Shown piece by piece: positions 26,816 to 35,686 of a stretch of 64,000 nt of DNA. Numbering within the stretch: position 1 is the first letter of the stretch; each line of letters begins with the position of its first letter. A program made the position numbers and the translations under genes. The notes under the pieces are model-generated. The model saw only the letters and a program-made list of their open reading frames with translations, was not told the origin of the DNA and ran no database searches. Origin of the DNA: an uncultured Acetatifactor sp. (GTDB taxonomy: Bacteria > Bacillota > Clostridia > Lachnospirales > Lachnospiraceae); NCBI GenBank assembly GCA_949840885.1, contig CATKYJ010000002.1:109628-173627 (forward strand). Reading direction: 5' to 3'.

Positions 26816-27769
26816 TCACTCCTTGATGCTCCCCATAGTCATTCCATTCACAAAATACCGCTGGAAAAACGGATAGGCGAAGAGAATGGGCAAAATGGCC
26901 ACCAGGGTGCATGCCATCCGCAGGTTTGTTGTGGGAATGGTCTTCAGCATCCGCAGTCCGTCCGGCGTCCCCGACAGCCCTGAATTTGTCTTCAGATAGT
27001 CCACAGACCCCTGAAGCTTCAACAGCAGAGTCTGCAAAGGCACCAGATTGGGATTCTCAATATAAAGCATTCCCGTAAACCAGTCATTCCATTTCCCCAC
27101 GAAGTTAAACAGCGCCACCGTGGCAATCCCCGCCTTGGACAGGGGCATCACCACCCGGAAGAAAATAGTGAAATGTCCTGCCCCGTCAATCTTCGCCGCG
27201 TCAAACAAGGCTTCCGGAATGGAGGTTCTTAAGAATGTCTTCAAGATGATCACATTGGAGGCTCCTACCAGCCCCGGCAGCAGCAGGATCCAGATGGTAT
27301 CTTTCAGGTGGAAATACCTGACATTGATAATGTAGGAGGACACCAATCCGCCGCCGAACAGCATGGTAAAGAACAGGAACCAGGTCAGCTGCCTATGGCA
27401 CCAGAAATCTTTCTGGGAGATCACATAGGCGTACAGCATCATCACCAGGACGCCCATTGCCGTTCCCACTACAGAGTAAATGATCGTAATCCGATAGGAT
27501 TTCACCATCTGTTCCCCTATTTTCAGTAGATACGCATATCCCTCCAGAGACCATCCCTGGGGAAAAAAGGTATAGCCCGCACGGTTGATGCTGTCCGTGC
27601 TGGAAAAGGATATGACAATGACCAGGACCAGGGGCAAAAAGGTGACCAGCGCCGTGAATATCAGTATAACGCTGAACGCTAAATTCCATTTGGTGCTGAG
27701 TCTGTTCAGCTTTTTCCTGTTCTTTCCTGCTCTTTCCGAATATTTCCTGCTTTTTTCTTGTCTGTCCAT
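26816..27769 (-). CDS. Sugar ABC transporter permease (YtcP/LplC-like)
   Basis: The 317-residue product is the second permease of a CUT1-type sugar importer, with six predicted membrane segments. The EAA loop is in IPEALFDAAKIDGAGHFTIF, and the end NGMTMGSIKE is typical of the family. A longer frame opens at 27835 with GTG but without a ribosome site; the ATG at 27769 follows AGGAAG and is preferred. It lies between the LplB-like permease gene and the lipoprotein gene. Confidence 0.9.
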   Translation of the reverse strand: MDRQEKSRKYSERAGKNRKKLNRLSTKWNLAFSVILIFTALVTFLPLVLVIVISFSSTDSINRAGYTFFPQGWSLEGYAYLLKIGEQMVKSYRITIIYSVVGTAMGVLVMMLYAYVISQKDFWCHRQLTWFLFFTMLFGGGLVSSYIINVRYFHLKDTIWILLLPGLVGASNVIILKTFLRTSIPEALFDAAKIDGAGHFTIFFRVVMPLSKAGIATVALFNFVGKWNDWFTGMLYIENPNLVPLQTLLLKLQGSVDYLKTNSGLSGTPDGLRMLKTIPTTNLRMACTLVAILPILFAYPFFQRYFVNGMTMGSIKE

Positions 27770-27960
27770 CTGTCTTCTTCCTGCCTGCTTTCTTTTTGAA
27801 GTACTGCCGTTTTTCTGGATTGTGGCTTTTCTCACCGCTTTTTGGAGGACTGTCCTCTTTTTATCGTGCCGCTTTTTGTAATGCCTCTTTCCTATTACTC
27901 TATGGCTTTCTTTTATAAAGCCTGCCTACTTTTTCAATACACCCGCTCAAGTCCTGCAGT

Positions 27961-28896
27961 TTAGAACATAGCGCTGTCCGGGTCGATTTTGGAGACTACC
28001 TTGTTCGCCGCCAGGATGGCCACGAAGCCCACTACCGACTGGTAGAAGCCCGCTGCCGACGACATGCCGATATTGCCCAGGTTCATCAGCCCCCTGTATA
28101 TATAAGTGTCCAGCACATCCGTCACCCGGTACAGGGCTCCGCTGTTTCCCGTCACATTGTAAAACAGCCCGAAGTCCCCCCGGAATATCCCTCCCATGGC
28201 CATAATCATATTGATCACGATGATGAATCGCAGATGGGGCAAAGTGATGTACCTGGCCTGCTGGAGTCTGGATGCCCCGTCCAGCACTGCGGCCTCATAA
28301 TAGTCCGAGGAGATGCCGGAGATTACCGCCAGGTAGACCACTGCCTGAAAGCCTACGTTTTTCCACGCGTTGATGAACACCAGCAGAAAGGGCCAGGGCT
28401 CTATGACCAGATACCAGTCCGTCATCCCCTTGCCCCCAAGCATCCGGATCACCTGATTCACAAAGCCGTTATTGCGGTCCAGGAATGCGGTGACTATGAT
28501 GGTGACCACCGCCCAGGACAGGAAGCTGGGCATCATGAAAACTGTCTGCAAAGACTTGGCTAACAGCCTGGAATGCAGTTCGCTGAGCATCAGCGCCAAT
28601 CCCACTGCCAGGAACAGGTTCAGGGCAATGAACACCACGTTGTAGAGAATGGTATTCCTGGTGATGATGAAAGCATCCGTAGTAGTAAAGAGAAACTCAA
28701 AATTCTTGAATCCCACAAAGTCAGAGCCGAAAATCCCTTTCTGCACCTTGTAGTCCTTAAAAGCCAGAACCAGTCCCCCCATAGGGAGATAGCAGAAGCA
28801 GATCAGCCATATCACTGTAGGAAACGCCATTATATACAGGGGAATGTCCTGTTTCCTGAAGATTTTCCGCCGGGTTCGTTCTTGTCGTCTTTTCAC
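27961..28896 (-). CDS. Sugar ABC transporter permease (LplB-like)
   Basis: The 311-residue product has six predicted membrane segments, starting at PLYIMAFPTVIWLICFCYLP. The EAA loop is in SSDYYEAAVLDGASRLQQAR, and it ends KIDPDSAMF as LplB-type permeases do. The start is GTG at 28896. It is the first gene of the importer operon, with a promoter at 28950-28978. A spacer of about 190 bases separates it from the second permease gene; the spacer is pyrimidine-rich and shows nothing else. Confidence 0.9.
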   Translation of the reverse strand: MKRRQERTRRKIFRKQDIPLYIMAFPTVIWLICFCYLPMGGLVLAFKDYKVQKGIFGSDFVGFKNFEFLFTTTDAFIITRNTILYNVVFIALNLFLAVGLALMLSELHSRLLAKSLQTVFMMPSFLSWAVVTIIVTAFLDRNNGFVNQVIRMLGGKGMTDWYLVIEPWPFLLVFINAWKNVGFQAVVYLAVISGISSDYYEAAVLDGASRLQQARYITLPHLRFIIVINMIMAMGGIFRGDFGLFYNVTGNSGALYRVTDVLDTYIYRGLMNLGNIGMSSAAGFYQSVVGFVAILAANKVVSKIDPDSAMF

Positions 28897-28949
28897 TGTC
28901 GGTATATCCTTTCCTGATTCTTTTATCGAAATTCTGTTATCTAAGGTCT

Positions 28950-28978
28950 ATCATACATTTCGTAAAAAGAACTGACAA
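28950..28978 (-). promoter_or_regulatory. Promoter of the first sugar-importer operon
   Basis: On the minus strand, TTGTCA (28973-28978) and TATGAT (28950-28955) are 17 bases apart. Just upstream, GAAGAT occurs twice 23 bases apart (28985-28990, 29008-29013), which may be regulator sites. The 28897-29247 gap otherwise holds only the terminator at 29046-29082. Confidence 0.6.
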
Positions 28979-29045
28979 TAGAATATCTTCAGGCAAAAAT
29001 GTGTAAAATCTTCGGTTTTGCCTGCCTGTGCCCGCTAACTTTAAA

Positions 29046-29082
29046 AGCGGAGAAGCCGCAATTCTGCCACGGCTCCTCCGCT
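29046..29082 (-). terminator. Probable terminator of the esterase-GH115 operon
   Basis: AGCGGAGGAGCCG and CGGCTTCTCCGCT (minus strand) form a 13-bp stem with one mismatch, followed by TTTTAAA. It lies about 165 bases after the GH115 stop codon. Confidence 0.6.
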
Positions 29083-29247
29083 CTTACTGTCAAGTCTGTG
29101 TTCTGTCACAACTCTGTTCTTACTGTCAAATCCCTATGTTCAATCAAACGCCGCCTTTACAGCGCCACTGCCTCCGCAGCCTTTTACGGCCCGCCGGCTT
29201 CTCTCAGGGCCACCCGGTAAGCTTCCGCCTTGGCCTCAAATTCCTCC

Positions 29248-32205
29248 TCAGAGCGATTCTGCTTCCCAAAACCAGCTTTCCTCCGGTCCCGTATATGACT
29301 TAAGCCCGGCACAGTCCGGCCTGTAAATGCGTATCCGCTCCAATACCGTTCCCGCTTCCAGCGGACTGATCACAAGTTCCTGTACCCCCTGTCCAAAAGG
29401 CATCACCAGGCGGGTACACCTCTCCTTGTCGAGAGCGGCTTTGGCCCATCTGCCGTCGCTGCCGTCCCCCGACCTGAAATCAGCGGGCACCAGCCGGGCT
29501 TTCACAGGCTCTCCATCCCCGGCCCGCACCAGCAGATTTACACTTTCGCCGTTAACCAGTGGATTTGCAGGCGCCGTCAAAAGCTCCACCTGATATTCCC
29601 CGGCTTCTTCCGTCCAAAAACGGTATACCAGTTCCGGCTTCTCCTCCTCTTGTGCAAATACAGCCGTGCTCGGAAAAACCTTTACGCCGCAGCCATATTT
29701 TCCGTAATCCCGAATGGTTTGAAAGCTTCCCTTTTCCGTATCCTTTTTGCGGCAGTAATGCTCTGCTCCCATCGTGATAATCCCATTCCGTCCCATAAAC
29801 ATCATGGGCAAAGGCTTTTCTGCCGCCTGTCCTGACACCTCCACAAGCACTCTGGCCTCCCCGTCGGTGACAAGCAAACTGACGTCCTGTCTCTCCCCAG
29901 GAAGCTTCTCTCTATGGCAGACGAGGACAATCTCCTCCAAGTCCTCCACATCTCCCTCCCGGGATGACAGTTCCAGCCACTTTGGCAGTTCTTCCCGCCC
30001 ATCTGCCCTGCAATCGGCTTTGTTTTCTCCATGGTTATGCCCGTATGGCATTATCTGATAATGCAGACTGCCCCTCCCGGTATTGGCAATCTCCAATACC
30101 GTCTTTTCACAGCCGGCATAGCAAAAATCCGGTACCTTTATCACCGTGGGCGATCCATAATTCTTTGTCGCCGTCTCCTCCCTGTCCTTTCGTGAAACGC
30201 TCATTGCGGGACGGTGGCCCGGCTCCACTTTCATCATAACCGGGTAACGATAATCATCCTCGTTCCACTTGGTAAAGCCGATATGCTGTGCCATCTGCAT
30301 CCCGTTCCATTTACCGCCGCGAAACTGCGCCCACTCCTCCTGAAAGGCCCGGTCAGCCTGGATGCAGTCCTGCACCATCTCGCCGTAGGCATTGGCCGCC
30401 TTTCTGCCCTGTGCCGCATAATGATGATTTTTTCCTGCGTACAGATGCATCTTCAAAAGATTCATACTGGCCATGGCCGGATAATGAATCATACTGTAAT
30501 ACGCCCTGTTGTCCTCCATCTCCTCCATGATCTGTTTCGACAGAGCCTCCACCTCCCCGGCTCTCTCCAGCATTCTGTCAGTTTCCCCGTAATGGCAGGG
30601 GTGATAAACCCCCTCATGAAGAGCTTCCGGCCTGCGCAGGCTGTTCCATCGAATATAATCGGTCAGCACCTTTTCTATTCCGCTTCTTAAGGCAGGCGTT
30701 GTCCCCTGAAAGGTCTCCTTTACCCAACGCCGCGTATATTCCCTGCAGCTGTCAGGATTGCCATATCCCCATTTATCATAGTCATAAGCCAAAGCCATAA
30801 AATAGGAAAGGGGCACCTCATGGAACTTCAAATCCCCCACATTCACAATCCACACATCCCGGATTCCATATTCATAGGCCTCCGACATCTGCTCCCAGAT
30901 CTGTGAAAAAGGGGTGGAATCCACCCATTCATAGGATATGGGACTTCCGTGATAATCCAGATGATAATACATACCAAAGCCACCGCTGCGGTTTCGGATA
31001 TCCTCTCCGGGCAAAGTCCGCATATAACCGTAATTGTCCTCGCAGAACATACAGGTCACGCCCTCCAGCCCTTCCCAGTCTTTCAGTCCCGGCGTCTCCT
31101 CATCCCCGTAGAAATAAGGCTCCACCTCCTTATAAAGTGCCAGAAGCATGGGCACATCTTCCCTGTCCCGCTCCACATACCTGTGTATCAGTTCCCTTTG
31201 CTTTGTGATGATATCCTTTAGCAGACCGATATTCTCCGCAATCGTGGAATGGGGTCCCAGCATGGAAGTATCCCGCTCGCCCCGCATTCCTATCGTTATG
31301 ATATGCTCATATTTCCCGCTGCGCTTCAGGGCATCCTCCCAATAATGCAGAAGCCCCTGTTCATTGGTATGGAAATTCCACTCGTTTCCGTACCGGCTTC
31401 CCTCTCCCCGCACCTTGTCCCATTCCTCGCTGGCTCTCAGACAGGGTTCATGATGGGAATATCCCACTACCACTCCATAGAGATCCGCCAGTTCCTCGTT
31501 TTTGTTCCCCGGTCCGTCCAGGGGAAAAGAGGCGCTCCACATGGCAGGCCACAGATAATTGCCCTTTAGGCGCAGGAGGAGTTCAAACACATGGTCATAT
31601 GCCTCCTGGTTAAAACCTCCGAAATGCTCCGTTACCCAGCTTCCGAAACAGGGCCATTCATCATTGATAAAAAATCCTCTATACTTTATGCTGGGCTCTG
31701 GGGACACTGTCTCTATCTCTTCTCCGATTTCCAGTGCTTCCCTCGCCGCTGGCTGCACATCTCCCCAATAACACATAGGAGATACGCCGATGTATTCCGA
31801 CAGGGCGAACATACCATAAATGGTTCCCCTTTTATCACTGCCGCAGATTAGCAATACCGTCTGAATTTCCCGGGGGAACGTCAAAATCTGCGGTTTCTCT
31901 TTCAGAGAAATCATCTGAATCCTGTAGACTTCCCATTTGGCGCTGCCGTCCTCCCGCCTCAGTTGCCTCGTATCCGTCAGGCCTCTCTGCTCCAGTTCTT
32001 CCAAAACAGGGCTCTTTCCCAGTGTCGCACACAGGATCAGCTGAGAGGCATGTACCGCAGCCAGACCTTCCTCTGTCACCACAGGCGGCCTGTGGCCAAA
32101 GACTTTCTCCATATCTCCTGCTACTTTCCCGGCAATCCTCCTGATTCCCTCTCCGCCGCTTTGTTCCACCAGGATAGGCGGTATCGTGCCTTTTCCGATT
32201 TTCAT
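29248..32205 (-). CDS. GH115 family alpha-glucuronidase-like glycoside hydrolase
   Basis: The 985-residue product fits GH115, whose known members remove (4-O-methyl-)glucuronic acid side chains from glucuronoxylan. An N-terminal alpha/beta domain (VLLICGSDKRGTIYGMFALS) leads into a TIM barrel with PSIKYRGFFINDEWPCFGSW, LLRLKGNYLWPAMWSASFPL, IGMRGERDTSMLGP and CMFCEDNYGYMRTLP. A helical bundle and a C-terminal beta domain follow. No signal peptide is present, so it should act on imported oligosaccharides. AAGGAGCG precedes the ATG. It starts 27 bases after the SGNH esterase gene, which could remove acetyl groups from the same polymer. Confidence 0.92.
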   Translation of the reverse strand: MKIGKGTIPPILVEQSGGEGIRRIAGKVAGDMEKVFGHRPPVVTEEGLAAVHASQLILCATLGKSPVLEELEQRGLTDTRQLRREDGSAKWEVYRIQMISLKEKPQILTFPREIQTVLLICGSDKRGTIYGMFALSEYIGVSPMCYWGDVQPAAREALEIGEEIETVSPEPSIKYRGFFINDEWPCFGSWVTEHFGGFNQEAYDHVFELLLRLKGNYLWPAMWSASFPLDGPGNKNEELADLYGVVVGYSHHEPCLRASEEWDKVRGEGSRYGNEWNFHTNEQGLLHYWEDALKRSGKYEHIITIGMRGERDTSMLGPHSTIAENIGLLKDIITKQRELIHRYVERDREDVPMLLALYKEVEPYFYGDEETPGLKDWEGLEGVTCMFCEDNYGYMRTLPGEDIRNRSGGFGMYYHLDYHGSPISYEWVDSTPFSQIWEQMSEAYEYGIRDVWIVNVGDLKFHEVPLSYFMALAYDYDKWGYGNPDSCREYTRRWVKETFQGTTPALRSGIEKVLTDYIRWNSLRRPEALHEGVYHPCHYGETDRMLERAGEVEALSKQIMEEMEDNRAYYSMIHYPAMASMNLLKMHLYAGKNHHYAAQGRKAANAYGEMVQDCIQADRAFQEEWAQFRGGKWNGMQMAQHIGFTKWNEDDYRYPVMMKVEPGHRPAMSVSRKDREETATKNYGSPTVIKVPDFCYAGCEKTVLEIANTGRGSLHYQIMPYGHNHGENKADCRADGREELPKWLELSSREGDVEDLEEIVLVCHREKLPGERQDVSLLVTDGEARVLVEVSGQAAEKPLPMMFMGRNGIITMGAEHYCRKKDTEKGSFQTIRDYGKYGCGVKVFPSTAVFAQEEEKPELVYRFWTEEAGEYQVELLTAPANPLVNGESVNLLVRAGDGEPVKARLVPADFRSGDGSDGRWAKAALDKERCTRLVMPFGQGVQELVISPLEAGTVLERIRIYRPDCAGLKSYTGPEESWFWEAESL

Positions 32206-32232
32206 AATCGCTCCTTTATTCTTTTAAGCCCC

Positions 32233-34014
32233 TCACACCACATATCCAAAGCCCAATATGGTAAATTCCTTACTTTCGCTCCCAGGCTCCATGCGCACCT
32301 CCACATGATGCCGTACAGACTCTCTTCCCCGAAAACAAATTGCCGGATTGCAATGTGTCCATCCGTTCACACGCGGATCAGCCGTAAGCACCTTTTCTCC
32401 GTCTACCCAAACCTCCGCACGCCCTGCCGTATTGCTGCCGGAATCCTTGTAGATCAAAAGCAGAGCACTGCAGGTAATATCCATGGAAAAAGGCTGTACG
32501 ACATCCCCGTCTTCTCTTTTCCCTCCCTGATACATCCAATTGTAGGGAAATTCCTTTACAGGCTCCAGATTCCTGTCCATCTCCACTGCCTGCAGCTCCT
32601 GATCCCATTCGCAGAAACTGCCGCAGTTCACCGAAATATCATCCACCTGCATTTTTCTGTCAAACAGCTTTACCGACTCAAATTCCCCTCCCAGTGGCGG
32701 GACAACATCTCCTGTCTCCAGCGTATCCTCCTGCCGGAGCATTTTATCTGCCGAATGAAACAGATGCCCTATGCAATCTGCCATGACTCTGTGCCCCAAA
32801 TTCGTGGGATGGTAGCAATCATAGAAAAACAGGTTCTTTCCAAACACTTTTCCCTCTCCAGGCTTGCGGTAAAACTGTTCCACCACGGCATCCCTTACGC
32901 TTACCATGGGCAGTCCATAGGCCCTGCCTACGGGCGAAAGCCTCTCCTGCAGGTTCCAGTCATCGGCAAATACCGCAAACAGTAAAATAACCGCCGGCCG
33001 GTTCTCCGCCGCCAGAATTTTCCTCACCAGGGAATCATAGCATTCCCCTTTCGTCTCATCTCCCTCGTCATTGACTGCGAATTCCACCACCACAATATCC
33101 GGCTTCACACTGCCGTCCCGGAGCACGTCCCGCTCATACCGCAGCATCCCCAGTTCCGATGGTGTCCCGCCCACGCCGGCTTTTATGTAGTGAATGTTCT
33201 CGTCGGTACCTTTCCCCACAAGAGCACAAAACTGTTGAAATGTTTTGTACGCATAACATTCCCTGTTGATGGGGATCGCTCCCGCTCCCTGGGTGATGGA
33301 GCCTCCGATAAATGCAACCGTCACATCCTCCCCGCTCCTTGCTCTGTCAATGGCTCTCTGCAGCCTTGCGGGATTTCCCATCTGTACCAGAGATTTCTCC
33401 AGCATTTTTTCATAATAAGGCGATTCCAGATCCGCCTCCCCGTCCTGCATATCCTCCGGTACGTCAAATCCGTCCTGAAGATAGAGCCTGACGGATATCC
33501 TGGCCATTGTCCCGGCTTCCGGGAACTCAAAGCGAATCTGCCCGGGCACCGCATCGTCCTGCGACCACCGGTACTGCGCCAGTTCTATGACCCGCTCCAT
33601 TCCGTCTGCCTTTACAGGCACCCTGATTTGAGTCCCGGATATATTCGGATCCGTCCTGCCGTACATCTGAAAGACAAACTCTGCCTCCCGCCCCTTTCCC
33701 TCCGTGAGTTCCACTGTGACGCCGATGCTGTGCACCAGCCTGCGGAAACCCTCTGCCGTGTGCAGGAGTTCCAGGATTTCATCATCTTCAATATTTCCGA
33801 TAATTCGTGCAAAGCTTTCTATTCTGTTGTCCAGGTACAAAAACTGAATTCCTTTCCCGTCCGGCTGGACGGAACCCATAATATCTTTATTCCGCATGAG
33901 ATAAAAGCTTTTCCGTTTCGCCCTGGGATCTCTCGGTGCCTTGGGGCCTTCTATGCTTTTTGTGCTTTCTGTGCATCCTGTCTTCTCATTTTCCACTGTT
34001 CTTTTTTCTTCCAT
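32233..34014 (-). CDS. SGNH/GDSL-family carbohydrate esterase-like protein
   Basis: The 593-residue product has an N-terminal beta domain (about 40-185) like the one in CE2-type esterases. An SGNH hydrolase domain follows with Ser239 in IGGSITQGAG, a Gly block near 280-284, Asn315 in AVNDEGD and the catalytic Asp399/His402 in DCYHPTNLGH. A C-terminal beta domain completes it. No signal peptide is present. It probably deacetylates imported xylan fragments, inferred from the adjacent GH115 gene. GATGAGG sits about five bases before the ATG. A polar, charged leader of about 35 residues precedes the first domain. Confidence 0.85.
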   Translation of the reverse strand: MEEKRTVENEKTGCTESTKSIEGPKAPRDPRAKRKSFYLMRNKDIMGSVQPDGKGIQFLYLDNRIESFARIIGNIEDDEILELLHTAEGFRRLVHSIGVTVELTEGKGREAEFVFQMYGRTDPNISGTQIRVPVKADGMERVIELAQYRWSQDDAVPGQIRFEFPEAGTMARISVRLYLQDGFDVPEDMQDGEADLESPYYEKMLEKSLVQMGNPARLQRAIDRARSGEDVTVAFIGGSITQGAGAIPINRECYAYKTFQQFCALVGKGTDENIHYIKAGVGGTPSELGMLRYERDVLRDGSVKPDIVVVEFAVNDEGDETKGECYDSLVRKILAAENRPAVILLFAVFADDWNLQERLSPVGRAYGLPMVSVRDAVVEQFYRKPGEGKVFGKNLFFYDCYHPTNLGHRVMADCIGHLFHSADKMLRQEDTLETGDVVPPLGGEFESVKLFDRKMQVDDISVNCGSFCEWDQELQAVEMDRNLEPVKEFPYNWMYQGGKREDGDVVQPFSMDITCSALLLIYKDSGSNTAGRAEVWVDGEKVLTADPRVNGWTHCNPAICFRGRESVRHHVEVRMEPGSESKEFTILGFGYVV

Positions 34015-34171
34015 CTTACCTCATCCTCATGTGTTCTAATGATAGCTCGTTCTGTTTATCATATCATATTTTTATTGAAATCTCTGAATATCTCTTTTTA
34101 CCTGACAGGCAACCTCTTTACGCCGGGGCACGCCTGTATCTCATTGATAAAACGACATGAATGATCTGATT

Positions 34172-34268
34172 TTAGTGCCGCTTTGGGCACCCGGTGAAAT
34201 CCGTGGTATCTATCTGGATGATTTGAGGGCAGCCTACCTCCCGTAACTTTTCCGCCACATACAGGATC
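34172..34268 (-). pseudogene. Possible 3' gene remnant downstream of the TmrB-like gene
   Basis: One minus-strand frame reads VTFDGILYVAEKLREVGCPQ, then IIQIDTTDFTGCPKRH and a stop at 34172-34174. It looks like real coding sequence but has no start of its own. It overlaps the end of the TmrB-like gene in a different frame, so it may be a fragment of a lost gene or a frame-shifted tail. The rest of 34015-34171 shows no gene. Confidence 0.4.
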
Positions 34269-34271
34269 CCG

Positions 34272-34805
34272 TCAAAAGTGACTGCTGAAAAGCGGCTGTT
34301 TAGCCTTTATCTTTTCCAGGACCATGTCTGTCAGTTCTCCCACATCCCTGTCATCTGTATCTATATGGATTCCCGGCAGGGATGCGCAGCCGCTCCGGGC
34401 CAGTTCAATGTTCTCCATACACCAGCAGCCTTCTTCCTCGCCCCGAGCCAGGATTCTGTCATGAACGGTCTGGTGGGATGCCTCCAGGACGATCAAGAAT
34501 GTCTCGATTCCGTCCCTGGCCAAAGCCTCGATAATCTGATAGGATGCGCTTCTCACCAGCGTCATGGGCACAAGGATATTCTTCTGGAAATTGTTATGTA
34601 TGTCCTTTAGCAGCTGATAGCAGAACTTGCCCCACAGCGGGTAGTCCTCGAAGATGTATCCGTAAGGACAGCCCGGGTAATTGCCCCTGATGGCATTGCC
34701 CACTTCCTCTGCATCGAAAATCAATGAGTTCTCCACCTTTTCTGCCAGCGCTTCGGCCAGTGTGGATTTGCCTACACCATAGGCGCCGCTGATCCATATT
34801 ATCAT
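34272..34805 (-). CDS. P-loop ATPase/kinase similar to TmrB tunicamycin-resistance protein
   Basis: The 177-residue product begins MIIWISGAYGVGKSTLAEAL, with Walker A at residues 8-15. It shares with TmrB of Bacillus the stretches YPLWGKFCYQLLKDI and NILVPMTLVR. TmrB is an ATP-binding membrane-associated protein that protects from tunicamycin; whether this one does so is unknown. The family also resembles small-molecule kinases. It is slightly shorter than TmrB (about 197 residues) and a coding-like remnant follows in another frame, so the C-terminus may be altered. Confidence 0.75.
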   Translation of the reverse strand: MIIWISGAYGVGKSTLAEALAEKVENSLIFDAEEVGNAIRGNYPGCPYGYIFEDYPLWGKFCYQLLKDIHNNFQKNILVPMTLVRSASYQIIEALARDGIETFLIVLEASHQTVHDRILARGEEEGCWCMENIELARSGCASLPGIHIDTDDRDVGELTDMVLEKIKAKQPLFSSHF

Positions 34806-34879
34806 TCCTCTCCCCCCTCTTTCACCGCACCGGAAATTATATTTTTATACTATCATATCCTAGGCTGACAGGCCACTAT

Positions 34880-35114
34880 ATTTTTCAGGAACATAATTGT
34901 CGTGTAATGAAAAGCCTTTTTGTACACTTCCTGTCATGCCAGGAAAATATTTGATGCCTGACATTTTATGAATTGTGGAATTATTTATATAAATTATTGC
35001 ATTCATGGAATTTTATTTCACACTCTGTAAAATATATTATCATAGATTCATGAATCATAAATTTTCAGCACTTTTCTGCTGAAATACACAGATGAGGAAA
35101 GGAGATGGCGTCCC
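34880..35114 (+). promoter_or_regulatory. Upstream region of first XRE gene with repeated ATTCATG motifs
   Basis: ATTCATG occurs at 35001 and 35046, 45 bases apart, the second inside the 12-bp palindrome GATTCATGAATC. The second XRE gene has the same two motifs with the same spacing. A TTCAGCA/TGCTGAA hairpin lies at about 35064-35084. These are likely operator and leader elements. The rest of 34806-34879 shows no gene. Confidence 0.5.
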
Positions 35115-35543
35115 ATGAGAGACCTTGGCACAACCCTGGCTTCGCTGCGCGTAGAAAAAGGTCTGGTGCAGAAGCAGATGGCCGCCAGCCTGAATCTGTC
35201 CATAAGCGCCATCTCCAGCTATGAGAACAACGTACATGCTCCTGATTTATCCATGCTCTGTAGGCTGGCAGAATATTTCAATGTCACCACCGACTATCTC
35301 TTAGGCCGCACAGAATTCCGCTTCCCTCCTGAGGCAGTCAGACAGCACATCGCCCGTGATTATGATGTACTGGATATGGTGAATACTGTCCTTTCCCTGG
35401 ATCAGGAAAGGCAGACATCTGCCATCGACTTTGTAAAGTACCTGAAGCACGAGGCCTCTGCCCTGTCCCAAACGCCGCATCTGCCAGCGCATCCCGCTTC
35501 AGATGCGATAAAAAGAAAACGAAATACCTCAGCGAGGCCATAA
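35115..35543 (+). CDS. XRE-family HTH transcriptional regulator, copy 1
   Basis: The 142-residue product has a Cro/C1-type HTH at residues 6-62: LASLRVEKGLVQKQMAASLN, then SISAISSYENNVHAPDLSML and FNVTTDYLLGRTEF. A C-terminal tail of about 80 residues may mediate dimerisation or sensing. It is a close paralog of the gene at 38263, and the two share upstream DNA. AAAGGAGATGG precedes the ATG. The target genes are unknown; autoregulation through the upstream ATTCATG motifs is plausible. Confidence 0.9.
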   Translation: MRDLGTTLASLRVEKGLVQKQMAASLNLSISAISSYENNVHAPDLSMLCRLAEYFNVTTDYLLGRTEFRFPPEAVRQHIARDYDVLDMVNTVLSLDQERQTSAIDFVKYLKHEASALSQTPHLPAHPASDAIKRKRNTSARP

Positions 35544-35686
35544 CGCTTTAAATGGAAGAAGCCAAAGACTGCTGCACAGAACTCTGTCTCGTGTGCGCAA
35601 CAGCCTTTGGACGGAAAGGGCAAAGCAGCTCTTCCCTACCACCGATCTGTCTGCCGGGGCATTTCCGGAGCTGGCCGTACTCCCGT

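Noticed and set aside
29159..29247. Coding-like extension after the GH115 stop codon (a frame reading EEEFEAKAEAYRVALREAGG)
   Set aside because: It could be a frame-shifted tail, but the GH115 protein already has full length and the extension is short. Not strong enough to call.
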